From: Primorskyibacter sedentarius
GTDB taxonomy: Bacteria > Pseudomonadota > Alphaproteobacteria > Rhodobacterales > Rhodobacteraceae
NCBI RefSeq assembly: GCF_004342065.1
Contig: NZ_SLZU01000001.1
Location: 558,001 to 622,000, forward strand
DNA: 64,000 bases
Direction of reading: 5' to 3'
A program made the position numbers and the translations under genes. The notes under the pieces were generated by a model. That model saw nothing but the letters and a program-made list of their open reading frames with translations, had not been told where the DNA came from and searched no databases. Numbering within the stretch: position 1 is the first letter of the stretch; each line of letters opens with the position of its first letter. This document shows positions 55,445 to 64,000 of the stretch, one piece after another.

Positions 55445-56035
55445 CTAGCCCTCTGCGTCCTGCGCCATCGCCGCGCGCCAGTGACGGCGGCAAAGCGAGA
55501 CATAGGCCTCGTTCCCGCCGATCTGCACCTGCGCACCGTCGCGCAGCACGCGGCCATCCTGATCCTGACGCACCACCATCGTTGCCTTGCGACCACAATG
55601 GCAGATCGTGCGCACCTCGCGCAGCACATCCGCCAGCGCCAGCAAGGTGGCCGAACCGGGAAACAGCTCTCCCCGGAAATCGACGCGCAGCCCGTAACAC
55701 ATCACCGGCAATTTCAGATCATCGGCCACGCGGGCCAGTTGCCACACCTGTTCAGGCTCCAGAAACTGCGCCTCGTCGACAAAGACGCAGGCAATGCTGC
55801 CGCTTTCCTGTCTTTGCACAATGCGTGCAAACAGATCATCGCCGCTTACAAATGTATCAGCCTCTGCCGCGATCCCGATCCGCGAACCGATGCGCGCGGC
55901 ACCTGCGCGCTGATCGACCTCGGCCGTCAGCAGATAGGTGTCCATCCCGCGCTCGCGGTAGTTGTAAGACGCCTGCAACAGCAAGGTCGACTTGCCCGCA
56001 TTCATCGTCGAGTAGTGAAAATACAGCTTTGCCAT
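55445..56035 (-). CDS. tdk: Thymidine kinase (type II)
   Basis: 196 residues from the ATG at 56033-56035; the frame is open further but the family start is AKLYFHYSTMNAGKST. Walker A is TMNAGKST, the catalytic glutamate is in VFVDEAQFL, and the zinc cysteines are CHCG and, near the end, SLCRRHW. It salvages thymidine to dTMP. A palindromic stem (CCCCAGC-CTT-GCTGGGG, 56049-56065) lies 14 bp upstream of the start. thyX at the window's left end makes dTMP de novo, so both routes exist. Confidence 0.93.
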   Translation of the reverse strand: MAKLYFHYSTMNAGKSTLLLQASYNYRERGMDTYLLTAEVDQRAGAARIGSRIGIAAEADTFVSGDDLFARIVQRQESGSIACVFVDEAQFLEPEQVWQLARVADDLKLPVMCYGLRVDFRGELFPGSATLLALADVLREVRTICHCGRKATMVVRQDQDGRVLRDGAQVQIGGNEAYVSLCRRHWRAAMAQDAEG

Positions 56036-56395
56036 GGCGCAAGATATGCCCCAGCCTTGCTGGGGGCTCAAGCCGGGACGAAGGGGCAGGACAGGATAAA
56101 GGACGACGACGGTGCCAGACAGCCATTCACGGGGGAGTGGATTCGCCATCCGGCTCCGTCGTCGTGGAACAAGTCAAACCCTTTGGCGAGATTTGCCCAA
56201 GGTACATGACCCCGGTGCGTTCGGCCGTTTGACGGGCCTGGCCCACCGGGGCCTCTTCAACAAAACCGCAAAGCGGCAACTCGTTACCTACCCACCTGCG
56301 TGCGGGCTTGCTTTGTAAATGACATTTCCATTCAATACGGTTAAGGGGAAATGGGGATTGGATTCCCCGCTTCCGGCGGGCAAGTGAGGACCAGA
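56036..56395. other. 360-bp gap with several inverted repeats, possible structured RNA
   Basis: No gene found. ACGACGACGG (56103-56112) and CCGTCGTCGT (56156-56165) are perfect 10-bp arms 43 bp apart. CCCCGGTG (56210-56217) and CACCGGGG (56244-56251) are perfect 8-bp arms whose loop also contains GGCC pairs. GGGGA-N6-TCCCC lies near 56353. A small RNA or long leader for the downstream regulator pair is possible. Confidence 0.4.
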
Positions 56396-56854
56396 ATGGA
56401 CACTATCGGCAGTTATCTGAAAAAACACACCGAGGCTTTGGTGAAGGATGTGGGCATAGAACCGGCCTGCGAAATCACCGGAAAATCCAAGGCGACGCTT
56501 GGACGGTATTATTCAGATCATGACGAACATTCAGACCGTTTCATGCCCATCGACGCTGTTGCGCGTCTGGAAGAGGCATCAAGCTATCCGCATGTCACCG
56601 CGGCCCTGTCGGAACTGCGCGGGATGACCCTGTCGCAGGAAGGCAATCCAACCGCTTCCAACAAGCCCGGCGGCATCAATTCCGATGTCATCGTGCTCAG
56701 CCAGCGATTCGCCATGCTGATGGCGGAATACAACCTGTCGATCCAGGACGGCGTCATCACGGTCAACGAGGCCAAGCGCATGCTGAAGGAAACGCTGACC
56801 CTTCAGAAAGTCCTGATCGAGATGAAGATGCATCTGGAGGACGAAACTGTCTGA
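56396..56854 (+). CDS. Small HTH-like regulator, CII-like
   Basis: 152 residues from the ATG at 56396 (GAGGA upstream). The first 70 residues look like a DNA-binding helical domain: LKKHTEALVKDVGIEPACEITG, KSKATLGRYYSDHDEHSDRF and MPIDAVARLEEAS, somewhat like phage CII-type regulators. A second helical domain (RFAMLMAEYNLSIQDGVITVNEAKRML) follows. Family assignment is uncertain. It immediately precedes a LuxR-type regulator gene with which it may be translationally coupled, so the two probably work in one circuit. Confidence 0.6.
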   Translation: MDTIGSYLKKHTEALVKDVGIEPACEITGKSKATLGRYYSDHDEHSDRFMPIDAVARLEEASSYPHVTAALSELRGMTLSQEGNPTASNKPGGINSDVIVLSQRFAMLMAEYNLSIQDGVITVNEAKRMLKETLTLQKVLIEMKMHLEDETV

Positions 56855-56900
56855 GACCGACAACGACGCGCCCCGCCCCCTGATCGGGGCAGAGCGCTTT

Positions 56901-57743
56901 GTGCCGGATCTTCTTCAGGGGTTTCTCCGCGATCTCGAAACCACCACGCATTCCAGTCAGGTCTGGCGTATGATCGTCAGGCTTGGGCGGGATCTGCAGC
57001 TGCCTTGCGTGGATTTCGTCTCTGCCAGCAGCTATACCGACTGGAAAAAGACGCTGTTCATCCGCACCTCCTACGATTCCAGGTGGCTGCATGAACATAA
57101 CCAGGACCCCGAGAATGATCGCTGGTCCTATTTTCGCAGCCACGCGATGACCCACCTCACCCCGATCGCGATCGGGCTGGAATTCATCGACGAGTATCAC
57201 GACCTGCCCGACACCCGCATCGCCGTTCTGCAAGAGGCCGCCCGGCGCGGCATCCGCTCGGGGTTTTCCATCCCCCTGCGCCAGCACAGCCCGGCGCAAT
57301 CGGCAATGCTGTCCTTTGCGGGCGATCATTCCCGGCGCGACATGCAGACCATCATGCGCTCGCATGGCTGGACGCTGCACGCCGCGGCTTTGGCGGGCCA
57401 CCAGCGCTATGTCTTTCACTTCTCGCAGGAATTTTCCGAACGCAACCAGATCACCGACAAGCAGCAGGAATTGCTGCGCCTGATCGGGCTGGGCAAGAAG
57501 GACAAGGCCATCGCCAAACAGTTCGACATCTCGGTATCTGCCGTGCGCCAGCGGATGAACACGCTGATGCAGCGCACCGGCGTGAACAGCCGGCCCGAAC
57601 TCGCCGCGCTCGCCATGAGCATCGGCATCCTTCCCGACCCGCTGCACCGGCCCGATACCGATCCGCTCGCCGCCCTGATCGAGATGGATGACGATGCCGC
57701 ACACACGGCCCTGTGGCACGCAGGCGACGCGCTGAGGCGTTAA
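56901..57743 (+). CDS. LuxR-family regulator with autoinducer-binding-like domain (LuxR solo)
   Basis: 280 residues from the GTG at 56901. Residues about 10-175 resemble an autoinducer-binding domain (VDFVSASSYTDWKKTLFIRTSY and HNQDPENDRWSYF), followed by a LuxR HTH (TDKQQELLRLIGLGKKDKAIAKQFDISVSAVRQRMNTLM). No luxI gene is in the window. The frame is open upstream, and a CTG at 56847 sits 6 nt after a GGAGG sequence and overlaps the previous stop; it would add 18 residues. The ligand is unknown; the usual AHL pocket residues are only partly recognisable. Confidence 0.78.
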   Translation: MPDLLQGFLRDLETTTHSSQVWRMIVRLGRDLQLPCVDFVSASSYTDWKKTLFIRTSYDSRWLHEHNQDPENDRWSYFRSHAMTHLTPIAIGLEFIDEYHDLPDTRIAVLQEAARRGIRSGFSIPLRQHSPAQSAMLSFAGDHSRRDMQTIMRSHGWTLHAAALAGHQRYVFHFSQEFSERNQITDKQQELLRLIGLGKKDKAIAKQFDISVSAVRQRMNTLMQRTGVNSRPELAALAMSIGILPDPLHRPDTDPLAALIEMDDDAAHTALWHAGDALRR

Positions 57744-57886
57744 ACCCGCCCGCCCGCGACGCACCGCCCCGGATCTGGCACGCAGCCAAAGCCGCCTTTC
57801 CCGCGCGCGCCCCGAACCAAACCGGCCGGCAAGTCGCCTCTCTCCCCCACGCGCGGGCACTGGAAAACCCCGGCGCGGACGGCTAG

Positions 57887-58654
57887 ATGTGGGCCATGCT
57901 GAACATGCTGACATTCGGCGAGAAAACCTCGCGCCCGCCCCTCCTCATCGTCCACGGCCTGTTCGGGTCGGGGCGCAACTGGTCCGTCATTGCCCGCCGC
58001 CTCGCCGACACGCGTCAGGTCATCGCCGTCGACATGCGCAACCACGGCGACAGTTTCTGGTCGGACGCCCACGGCTACCCCGACATGGCCGATGACCTGG
58101 CCGAGGTCATCCGCACCCTCGATGCCCCCGCCGACGTGATCGGCCATTCGATGGGTGGCAAGGCCTCCATGACGCTCGCGCTCAAACATCCCGACCTGCT
58201 CAACCGCCTGCTGGTGGCCGATATCGCACCCGTCGCCTACGGCCATGACCAGTCGCAATTCATCGCCGCCATGCGCAGCGTGGACCTGTCCGGGGTGGAA
58301 AAACGCTCGGACGCCACCGAACAGCTGGCCCGCACGGTCGAGGACAAGACCCTCCAGTCCTTCTTCACCCAGTCGCTCGACATCAAGGAACGCCGCTGGA
58401 AGCTGAACCTTGACACGCTGGAGGCCGAGATGCCCAAAGTGCTGGGCTTCCCCGAGATCGACGCCCGGTTCGAACGCCCGACCCTGTTCCTGTCCGGCAG
58501 TGAAAGCGACTATGTCCTGCCCGCCCACCGGAACCGCATCCGCACCCTGTTTCCCAAGGCGCGCTTTGCCAGGATCACCGGCGCGGGCCACTGGCTGCAT
58601 GCCGAAAAGCCCCGCGAATTCGAAGCGTCCGCCCGCGCCTTTCTCGACGCATAA
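57887..58654 (+). CDS. Alpha/beta-hydrolase, YbfF-like esterase
   Basis: 255 residues from the first ATG; ATGs at 57896 and 57905 are also possible. LLIVHGLFGSGRNWSVIARRLA supplies the oxyanion region, the nucleophile elbow is VIGHSMGGKASM (Ser), an Asp probably follows near SGSESDYVLP, and His is in GAGHWLHAEKP. The order fits the YbfF/PHYH esterase branch. Substrate is unknown. It is convergent with the LysR gene. Confidence 0.87.
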   Translation: MWAMLNMLTFGEKTSRPPLLIVHGLFGSGRNWSVIARRLADTRQVIAVDMRNHGDSFWSDAHGYPDMADDLAEVIRTLDAPADVIGHSMGGKASMTLALKHPDLLNRLLVADIAPVAYGHDQSQFIAAMRSVDLSGVEKRSDATEQLARTVEDKTLQSFFTQSLDIKERRWKLNLDTLEAEMPKVLGFPEIDARFERPTLFLSGSESDYVLPAHRNRIRTLFPKARFARITGAGHWLHAEKPREFEASARAFLDA

Positions 58655-58704
58655 GCGGCAGTTTCGAAAAATCGAAAACCAAAGGCCCCCGCCAGCCGGG
58701 CGGC

Positions 58705-59655
58705 CTAGCCGTCCAGCAGCCGCAGATCGTCCTTCATCCAGGGCAGCTGCGCCAGCGCCGGATCGATCACCGTTTCCTGTAGTAACAGCCGCATCGTGCG
58801 GGCCACGTCGCGGGGCACCTGCTCGGCCCAGTCGGCCCCGGCAAACAGCGAAATCCGGCGCGAGAACGGCTCGAACGGCACCGGATGCGCCTCGATTTCC
58901 GGGTGGAACCGGGCCGCGCGCATATAGCCCAGCGGTGTCGTGATCGTCCAGCCGACACCCCGCGCGACAAGCGCCATCAGCGACAGGTGCGGCCCGATTT
59001 CGAACCGCGCGGGCCAGTCCAGACGCTGCCGCGCCAGATGCGCCTCTACCTGCCGGCCGATCAGCTGATCACGGTCATGGCGCAGGATGGGCAGCGTCTT
59101 CAGCGCCGCCTCTGCCCCCCCGGCACCGCGCGGAATGACAAGGATGTAGGGATCGCGGACAAGCGGAAATTCCGTAACCCCGTCAAGGGGATCGCCCGCG
59201 CTGGCCGCCACCGCCATATGCAGCCTGCGCGCAACCAGTGCGGCGCTGATCTCGTGGCTGGGGGCCGAGACCAGCTTGAACCGGCATTTCGACAGGCTCT
59301 CGGCCAGAATGGTCACCAGTCGCGGGGTCAGGTCATTGTCGAAATCGTCGATCATGCCCAGGTTCAGCGTTTCCAGATGCGTCAGGTCCATGACCGTCAG
59401 CTCGTTCTGCGCCAGCCGCAACTGGCCCAGCACCACCTGCGTGCGTTGCAGGAAACTGCGCCCCGCGGGCGTCAGTTGCATGGGCCTGCGACCGTGATCC
59501 ACCAGATCGACCTTCAGCGCCGTTTCAAGGTTGCGCATCTGCTGGCTGACCGCAGGCTGGCTCAGCCCCGTGCGCTCTGATGCCAGCGCGACAGAGCCGG
59601 TCGCCGCCAGCGCCTCGAACACTTCCAGCCCTTTCAGGGTCACGCCGTTGAACAC
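58705..59655 (-). CDS. LysR-family transcriptional regulator
   Basis: 316 residues. The winged HTH is in residues about 5-65 (LEVFEALAATGSVALASERTGLSQPAVSQQMRNLE), with the usual LTPAGRSFLQ. The remaining 230 residues are the co-inducer domain. No obvious target gene lies next to it: the divergent side holds only a lipoprotein gene on the same strand, and the upstream region contains a 14-bp tandem repeat. The inducer is unknown. Confidence 0.9.
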   Translation of the reverse strand: MFNGVTLKGLEVFEALAATGSVALASERTGLSQPAVSQQMRNLETALKVDLVDHGRRPMQLTPAGRSFLQRTQVVLGQLRLAQNELTVMDLTHLETLNLGMIDDFDNDLTPRLVTILAESLSKCRFKLVSAPSHEISAALVARRLHMAVAASAGDPLDGVTEFPLVRDPYILVIPRGAGGAEAALKTLPILRHDRDQLIGRQVEAHLARQRLDWPARFEIGPHLSLMALVARGVGWTITTPLGYMRAARFHPEIEAHPVPFEPFSRRISLFAGADWAEQVPRDVARTMRLLLQETVIDPALAQLPWMKDDLRLLDG

Positions 59656-59703
59656 CGGTTCATCCCGCCCACAGTTTCACCTTTTCTGAAACCGATCGCC
59701 CGC

Positions 59704-59742
59704 CCCGTCAAGCCCGTCCCGTCAAGCCCGTCCCGTCAAGCC
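59704..59742. repeat. Tandem 14-bp repeat, almost three copies
   Basis: CCCGTCAAGCCCGT occurs twice in exact tandem (59704-59717, 59718-59731), followed by CCCGTCAAGCC (59732-59742). It lies about 50 bp upstream of the LysR gene start codon and could be its operator or a slippage expansion. Confidence 0.75.
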
Positions 59743-59758
59743 GGCCGTGCCACGCAAA

Positions 59759-59789
59759 AGCCCGCAAGCCCTGTTCCGGGCCGCGGGCT
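59759..59789 (-). terminator. Rho-independent terminator after the lipoprotein gene
   Basis: AGCCCGC (59759-59765) pairs with GCGGGCT (59783-59789), and inside GCCC (59768-59771) pairs with GGGC (59778-59781). In the leftward direction the stem is followed by TTTTGC, a proper T tract. It ends the lipoprotein transcript before the LysR gene. Confidence 0.75.
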
Positions 59790-59833
59790 ATGCTGTCAGG
59801 CGGGTCGCCGTGATGCGCGTTGTGCGGCCGGGC

Positions 59834-60184
59834 TCAGTAGCCCCGGCAGCTCCGTTCGGCCGAGCTGGCGAAAGATTTGTACTTCTTCCAGAACACCTCG
59901 TGAGAGCTGCGGTCGGACTGGCGGATTTCCTGCGCGTGATGCGGATCGCCAAAGAATTTCGCCGCAAGCCGCTGGTCGCCGCCATCCAGCGTTCGGTTCG
60001 CAACCGTCTGGATACAGCCGCACAGGCGCGGGCTGCTGGCCTTGCGTTCCGACGCGAGGCAGGCCCGGCTGATCGGCCCCGACGCAAGACGGGTCACGGA
60101 CCCGCCGGAATAGGTGGTGGATTTCTTGCTGCCGCCGCAGCTTGCCAGTGTGGTCACCAGCATCAACAGGATGAAAACTCGCAT
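59834..60184 (-). CDS. Conserved small lipoprotein
   Basis: 116 residues from the ATG at 60182-60184 with GGAG upstream; the longer frame from 60331 is not supported. A type II signal peptide ends in the lipobox LASC-GG. The mature part contains [52 protein letters not shown] and a cysteine near the end, a pattern conserved in Rhodobacteraceae lipoproteins. Four or more cysteines suggest disulfides. Function unknown; a transporter role sometimes attached to such proteins is not supported by anything visible here. Confidence 0.72.
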   Translation of the reverse strand: MRVFILLMLVTTLASCGGSKKSTTYSGGSVTRLASGPISRACLASERKASSPRLCGCIQTVANRTLDGGDQRLAAKFFGDPHHAQEIRQSDRSSHEVFWKKYKSFASSAERSCRGY

Positions 60185-60327
60185 TCTACTGCTCCGATAC
60201 GGCCGGGATGCGGAGGTTATCCTCTCTTGCCCGGACTTTGTTGCCTCTGCGGGAATCCTGTCCGATTTCCGCGCAGATTTCAATTCCCAACAGACGGGCG
60301 GGCCAAGAAAGGCGGCAATTGTTGCGC

Positions 60328-60609
60328 TCAACCGGTGATTTCGAACCCCTCGACATCCGGCAGATCCTCCAGTTCGTCCACCAGCACATCGCGCACCGCC
60401 GCGGCTCCCGGCCCGTCGCGCAGCGCCAGCAGCATGGCCTTTACCGCGTCTTCCGCCCCCACCAGCAGGGTCGTGACCGACCCGTCATCATTGTTGTGGA
60501 CCCAACCGCGCAAGCCCTGACGCCGCGCTGCGGCCTGTGTCCAGACCCGGAAGGCCACGCCCTGAACCCGCCCCATCACCCGCGCCTGCCGTGCAATTTC
60601 CCGCGTCAT
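60328..60609 (-). CDS. acyP: Acylphosphatase
   Basis: 93 residues from the ATG at 60607-60609 with AAGGAAGG upstream. The catalytic arginine is in [13 protein letters not shown] and the asparagine in [11 protein letters not shown]; both are characteristic. It hydrolyses acyl phosphates. The reading frame continues upstream antisense to lepA for hundreds of codons, but that part is a shadow. Divergent from lepA. Confidence 0.9.
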   Translation of the reverse strand: MTREIARQARVMGRVQGVAFRVWTQAAARRQGLRGWVHNNDDGSVTTLLVGAEDAVKAMLLALRDGPGAAAVRDVLVDELEDLPDVEGFEITG

Positions 60610-60714
60610 GTCGCCTTCCTTTCCGTGGTATGCGCAGCACGGCCCGCAAAGCCTCCCGCCGCGACGTATCGTGCCACCTTGACCGTTGCTGCTTTCCGCA
60701 TCATATCGGCTCGC

Positions 60715-62517
60715 ATGACAAAGCTCTCGCATATCCGCAACTTCTCGATCGTTGCCCATATCGACCACGGGAAATCCACCCTGGCCGACCGGCTGATCCA
60801 GTCCACGAACACCGTCTCCGCCCGCGAGATGAAAGAGCAATTGCTCGACGCGATGGACATCGAACGCGAACGTGGCATCACCATCAAGGCCAATACCGTC
60901 CGGATCGAGTATAAGGCCGAGGATGGCGAGACGTATATCCTCAATCTCATCGACACGCCCGGCCATGTCGACTTTGCCTACGAGGTCTCCCGCTCCATGC
61001 GCGCGGTCGAAGGCTCCCTGCTGGTGGTCGATGCCACCCAAGGGGTCGAGGCGCAGACCCTGGCCAATGTCTACACCGCCATCGACGCGGATCACGAGAT
61101 TGTTCCCGTCCTCAACAAGATCGACCTGCCCGCGGCCGAACCCGAACGGATCTGCGAACAGATCGAGGATGTCATCGGCATCGATGCGTCGGACGCCTGC
61201 CTGATCTCTGCCAAGACCGGCATCGGCATCCCCTCGGTGCTGGAGGCCATCGTCAAGCGCCTGCCGCCGCCCCATGAAGGCGACCCCGACAAGCCGCTCA
61301 AGGCGATGCTCGTCGATTCCAAATACGACCCCTACCTCGGCGTCGTCGTCATCGTGCGCGTCATCGACGGCGTTCTGAAAAAGGGCCAGCGGATCAAGAT
61401 GATGCGCACCGGCGGCACCTATGACATCGACCGGATCGGCGTCTACCGCCCCGCCATGCAAGAGGTCAAGGAACTCGGCCCCGGCGAGATCGGCTATATC
61501 ACCGCCCAGATCAAACAGGTCCGCGACACCCGCGTCGGCGACACGATCACGACCGAGAAGAAGGGCTGCGAAACCGCCCTGCCCGGCTTCAAACCGTCGA
61601 TCCCGGTGGTCTTCTGCGGCCTCTTCCCCGTCGATGCCGCCGATTTCGAAGACATGCGCGACGCCATCGAAAAGCTCGCCCTGAACGACGCGTCCTTCAC
61701 CTCGGAAATGGAAACCTCCGCCGCGCTCGGCTTTGGCTTCCGCTGCGGCTTTCTTGGCCTGCTCCACCTCGAAGTCATCCGCGACCGTCTGGAACGCGAA
61801 TACAATATCGACCTCATCACCACCGCGCCCTCCGTGATCTACCGGATCTACATGCGCGACGGGTCCGAGATCGAACTGCACAACCCCGCCGACATGCCCG
61901 ACCCCTCGACCATCGACCATATCGAGGAACCGCGCATCAAGGCGACCATCCTCGTCCCCGATGAATACCTGGGCGACGTGCTGAAGCTGTGCCAGGACCG
62001 CCGCGGCATCCAGCTCGACCTCACCTATGCGGGCTCCCGCGCGATGGTCGTCTACGACCTGCCGCTCAACGAAGTCGTCTTCGACTTCTACGACCGCCTG
62101 AAATCGGTCACCAAGGGCTATGCCAGCTTCGACTACCAGATGCTGGGCTACCGCGAAGACAACCTCGTCAAGATGCAGATCCTCGTGAATGACGAACCCG
62201 TCGACGCGCTCTCTACCATGGTCCACCGCGACCGGGCCGAAATGCGCGGCCGCGCCATGTGCGAAAAGCTCAAGGACCTGATCCCGCGCCACATGTTCAA
62301 AATCCCGATCCAGGCGGCCATCGGCGGCAAGGTCATCGCCCGCGAAACCCTCGCAGCCCTGCGCAAGGACGTGACCGCGAAATGCTACGGCGGCGATGCC
62401 ACGCGTAAAAAGAAACTGCTGGAAAAGCAGAAGGCCGGCAAAAAGAAGATGCGCCAGTTCGGCAAGGTCGACATCCCGCAAGAGGCGTTCATCTCTGCCC
62501 TCAAGATGGATGGCTAG
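60715..62517 (+). CDS. lepA: Elongation factor 4 (LepA)
   Basis: 600 residues from the ATG at 60715, the normal length. GTPase motifs: [14 protein letters not shown] (G1), the [10 protein letters not shown] segment (G2), DTPGHVDF (G3) and NKIDLP (G4). The LepA-specific C-terminal domain ends [19 protein letters not shown] and [16 protein letters not shown]. LepA acts on translating ribosomes, probably in initiation or recovery of stalled complexes. The frame is open upstream to 60208 but only noise. Confidence 0.97.
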   Translation: MTKLSHIRNFSIVAHIDHGKSTLADRLIQSTNTVSAREMKEQLLDAMDIERERGITIKANTVRIEYKAEDGETYILNLIDTPGHVDFAYEVSRSMRAVEGSLLVVDATQGVEAQTLANVYTAIDADHEIVPVLNKIDLPAAEPERICEQIEDVIGIDASDACLISAKTGIGIPSVLEAIVKRLPPPHEGDPDKPLKAMLVDSKYDPYLGVVVIVRVIDGVLKKGQRIKMMRTGGTYDIDRIGVYRPAMQEVKELGPGEIGYITAQIKQVRDTRVGDTITTEKKGCETALPGFKPSIPVVFCGLFPVDAADFEDMRDAIEKLALNDASFTSEMETSAALGFGFRCGFLGLLHLEVIRDRLEREYNIDLITTAPSVIYRIYMRDGSEIELHNPADMPDPSTIDHIEEPRIKATILVPDEYLGDVLKLCQDRRGIQLDLTYAGSRAMVVYDLPLNEVVFDFYDRLKSVTKGYASFDYQMLGYREDNLVKMQILVNDEPVDALSTMVHRDRAEMRGRAMCEKLKDLIPRHMFKIPIQAAIGGKVIARETLAALRKDVTAKCYGGDATRKKKLLEKQKAGKKKMRQFGKVDIPQEAFISALKMDG

Positions 62518-62613
62518 GCCGCCACGCCTGCACATCAACGTGATGACATTCCCCCTGCACGGGCCCGCACCGCTCCGCTAGAGTGCGCCGAAACGCCCGT
62601 GCAGGAGGCACAT

Positions 62614-63282
62614 ATGCGCCCGATTCTGACCCTCGCCCTGATCCTCGCCGCACAAACCGGCGCTGCAGAGGTCTGCGATTTCCGCCCCAGCATCGTCGCG
62701 GGCAAGGCAGGCTCCGCCGCGCGCGACATGGCAACCGATGCCGCCAGCGCCGCTGCGACCGGCGTCAAGGCCGTGGGCGCCTACACGCTGGAAAACCCCG
62801 TCACCGGCGCCACCATGATCAGCTCCGGCGTCACCAGTGCAACGGCTGCGGGCACCAGCATCGCCACCGGCGCATCCGGCGCCCTTGGCACCGCAACGGC
62901 CATCGCCACCGCGCCCGTTACCATCGTGATCGCGGGGCTCACGGCCGTGGCTCTGGGCGGGTACGAGGGTGCGTGCTATTTCAAGGCCGACCGCATCACC
63001 GATTATGACGAGATCCTCTACATCATGCAGAATCTCGCCGCGAATTCCGACCCCACCATGTTTGCCCTGATCCAGCCCGGCACGGATTACGTGACGCTGG
63101 AGGGCAAAAACGCCACCGCCGGCGAGGCCAAGATCCGCGTCGCCTCCCCCGGTGTCGGCCCGTGGATACTCGACGTCGACAAGCTCTACATCACCGACGG
63201 AGTCCTCATGCACCGGGACCGCCTGCGCAACACCGTCATCGGCAATGTCGGATTGCAGGTGATGGAGGCGGAGGCGGAGTGA
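62614..63282 (+). CDS. Hypothetical secreted protein
   Basis: 222 residues from the ATG at 62614 with AGGAGG upstream. An N-terminal signal peptide (MRPILTLALILAAQTGAAEV) precedes a long Ala/Gly/Thr/Ser-rich region (about 40-115) containing a hydrophobic stretch (ATAIATAPVTIVIAGLTAVALGG) that may insert in a membrane. The C-terminal third (ADRITDYDEILYIMQN, then GTDYVTLEGKNATAGEAKIRV) looks globular. No family was recognised. It is high GC like the neighbours, so it belongs to the core side of the composition break that follows. Confidence 0.72.
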   Translation: MRPILTLALILAAQTGAAEVCDFRPSIVAGKAGSAARDMATDAASAAATGVKAVGAYTLENPVTGATMISSGVTSATAAGTSIATGASGALGTATAIATAPVTIVIAGLTAVALGGYEGACYFKADRITDYDEILYIMQNLAANSDPTMFALIQPGTDYVTLEGKNATAGEAKIRVASPGVGPWILDVDKLYITDGVLMHRDRLRNTVIGNVGLQVMEAEAE

Positions 63283-63369
63283 TTGTAGTCGGGAGACGGA
63301 GCGCTCTTAACTCAGGAAATTTCAGCAAATAGAATTTTTGCCGCCCCACAAATGAACGATTTTGAAAAT

Positions 63370-64000
63370 TTAATCCGTGTACTTCTCACCTATATAGCGA
63401 GAAGTGTTTTCGATTTCTGGGAACATCGTGCGGTCATTAATATGAAGCTTATCCAGGTCAGATAAGATGCTATGTTTTTCATTGCGGTCGATTCTTATTC
63501 TGCTAAAATTAAATGCCGTACTGGTTTCCTCTCCGATCTGTTTGAGGAGCCCTGACATAACAAATGCGCCGCTTTGCGCCAAAATACGCCTATTAGTCCT
63601 CTTTGGTCTCACAAAGAAAAATCGACCTAAGTCCAACGCCCTTATCTTGTTCTGAAAGTAGGGCTTCTCAACGCGAACGAATTGCACCAATCGTTCAACT
63701 TCCGGCATATCGTTGAACGTCTCGACCTTTATCGAAGAGACCCCACCCTTCCCTTTTTTCGACATCAAGTGTTGATAAAGGGTATTCTTTTCGTCATATG
63801 TCAGGCGCGCCAGATTAGAAACGCAACTTATCGCGTCGCTGTCAAACAATTTCGACCTTTGTTCTGAAATTTCAAGAATTATCACCTCACCATCATTATC
63901 TTTTTCTACGGACTTATAGTCTCGAACAGCAAAAAATAATGCGACCAAAGGATTTAGACTTACATCTAGTAATCTGGTCGGCAGGCCGTAATGCTGTGCC
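63370..64000 (-). CDS. FRG-domain protein, C-terminal part (runs off the window)
   Basis: The frame is open from base 64000 to the stop at 63370-63372, about 210 residues. The visible start AQHYGLPTRLLDVSLNPLVALFFAV is the core FRG-domain motif. Downstream are RPKRTNRRILAQSGAFVMSGLL and a charged C-terminus. FRG-domain proteins are often found in mobile and phage-defence contexts, but the biochemical activity is unknown. Codons are AT-rich, unlike the genes to the left, suggesting horizontal transfer. The N-terminus is outside the window. Confidence 0.8.
   Translation of the reverse strand, partial: AQHYGLPTRLLDVSLNPLVALFFAVRDYKSVEKDNDGEVIILEISEQRSKLFDSDAISCVSNLARLTYDEKNTLYQHLMSKKGKGGVSSIKVETFNDMPEVERLVQFVRVEKPYFQNKIRALDLGRFFFVRPKRTNRRILAQSGAFVMSGLLKQIGEETSTAFNFSRIRIDRNEKHSILSDLDKLHINDRTMFPEIENTSRYIGEKYTD

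Noticed and set aside
60328-62538. A 736-codon open frame antisense to lepA that runs into acyP
   Set aside because: Only its last 93 codons (from the ATG at 60609, with a ribosome site) form acylphosphatase. The rest mirrors the third-position GC bias of lepA and has no family features.

Overview
The window looks like a chromosome segment of a marine alphaproteobacterium of the Rhodobacteraceae (Roseobacter group). The signs are a GcrA cell-cycle regulator, a choline-sulfate/choline cassette in the roseobacter order (choVWX, betI, betC, betB, betA), a bacterial phosphatidylcholine synthase, tandem DUF1194 proteins, FNR-type boxes of the Rhodobacter pattern, and high-GC coding sequence in short operons. 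No rRNA, tRNA, CRISPR array, transposase or prophage was recognised.

Layout. 0-11.7 kb: the 5' end of thyX, then gloA with two secreted DUF1194 proteins, a MarR regulator divergent from an epimerase with a 22-bp palindrome between them, PPK2, a MATE exporter, an aspartate aminotransferase, an XRE regulator with sdhE, parE, a CsbD-like protein and a small cytochrome c. FNR-like boxes lie before ppk2 and before the cytochrome. 11.7-14.4 kb: a divergent response regulator and 7TMR-DISM histidine kinase. 14.5-26.4 kb: an accessory region with a 1498-residue RTX protein, a haloperoxidase-like protein whose catalytic residues are lost, a divergent subtilisin-like protease with an intact triad, an intact PAP2/vanadium-haloperoxidase protein with a (GGQ)8 N-terminus, and a SARP/HilA-like TPR regulator. 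Heptamer direct repeats with an exact 11-bp period precede the protease and the intact haloperoxidase, and both arrays point toward the gene. This is the operator form expected for the SARP/HilA family, so the region is the best candidate here for an undescribed, co-regulated system.

26.5-34.7 kb: choline uptake (ChoVWX) and oxidation of choline-O-sulfate and choline to glycine betaine (BetC, BetA, BetB) under BetI. A phosphatidylcholine synthase at 37.8 kb could use the same imported choline. 34.7-63.3 kb: mostly housekeeping genes (modA, dapF, mtaB, pcs, an EamA exporter, an ABC-2 permease, gcrA, glyA, nadK, rimO, an AsmA-like protein, tex, a SulP transporter, an SRAP protein, a YbjN protein, proC, csaA, tdk, a regulator pair including a LuxR solo, a hydrolase, a LysR regulator, a lipoprotein, acyP, lepA). 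Points of note are a DapF with its second catalytic cysteine replaced by serine, a SulP protein without a STAS domain, a structured glyA leader, and gene-free AT-rich stretches at 41.6-42.1 and 44.5-45.06 kb. 63.3-64 kb: composition falls to AT-rich and the window ends inside a FRG-domain gene, probably the edge of an acquired island.
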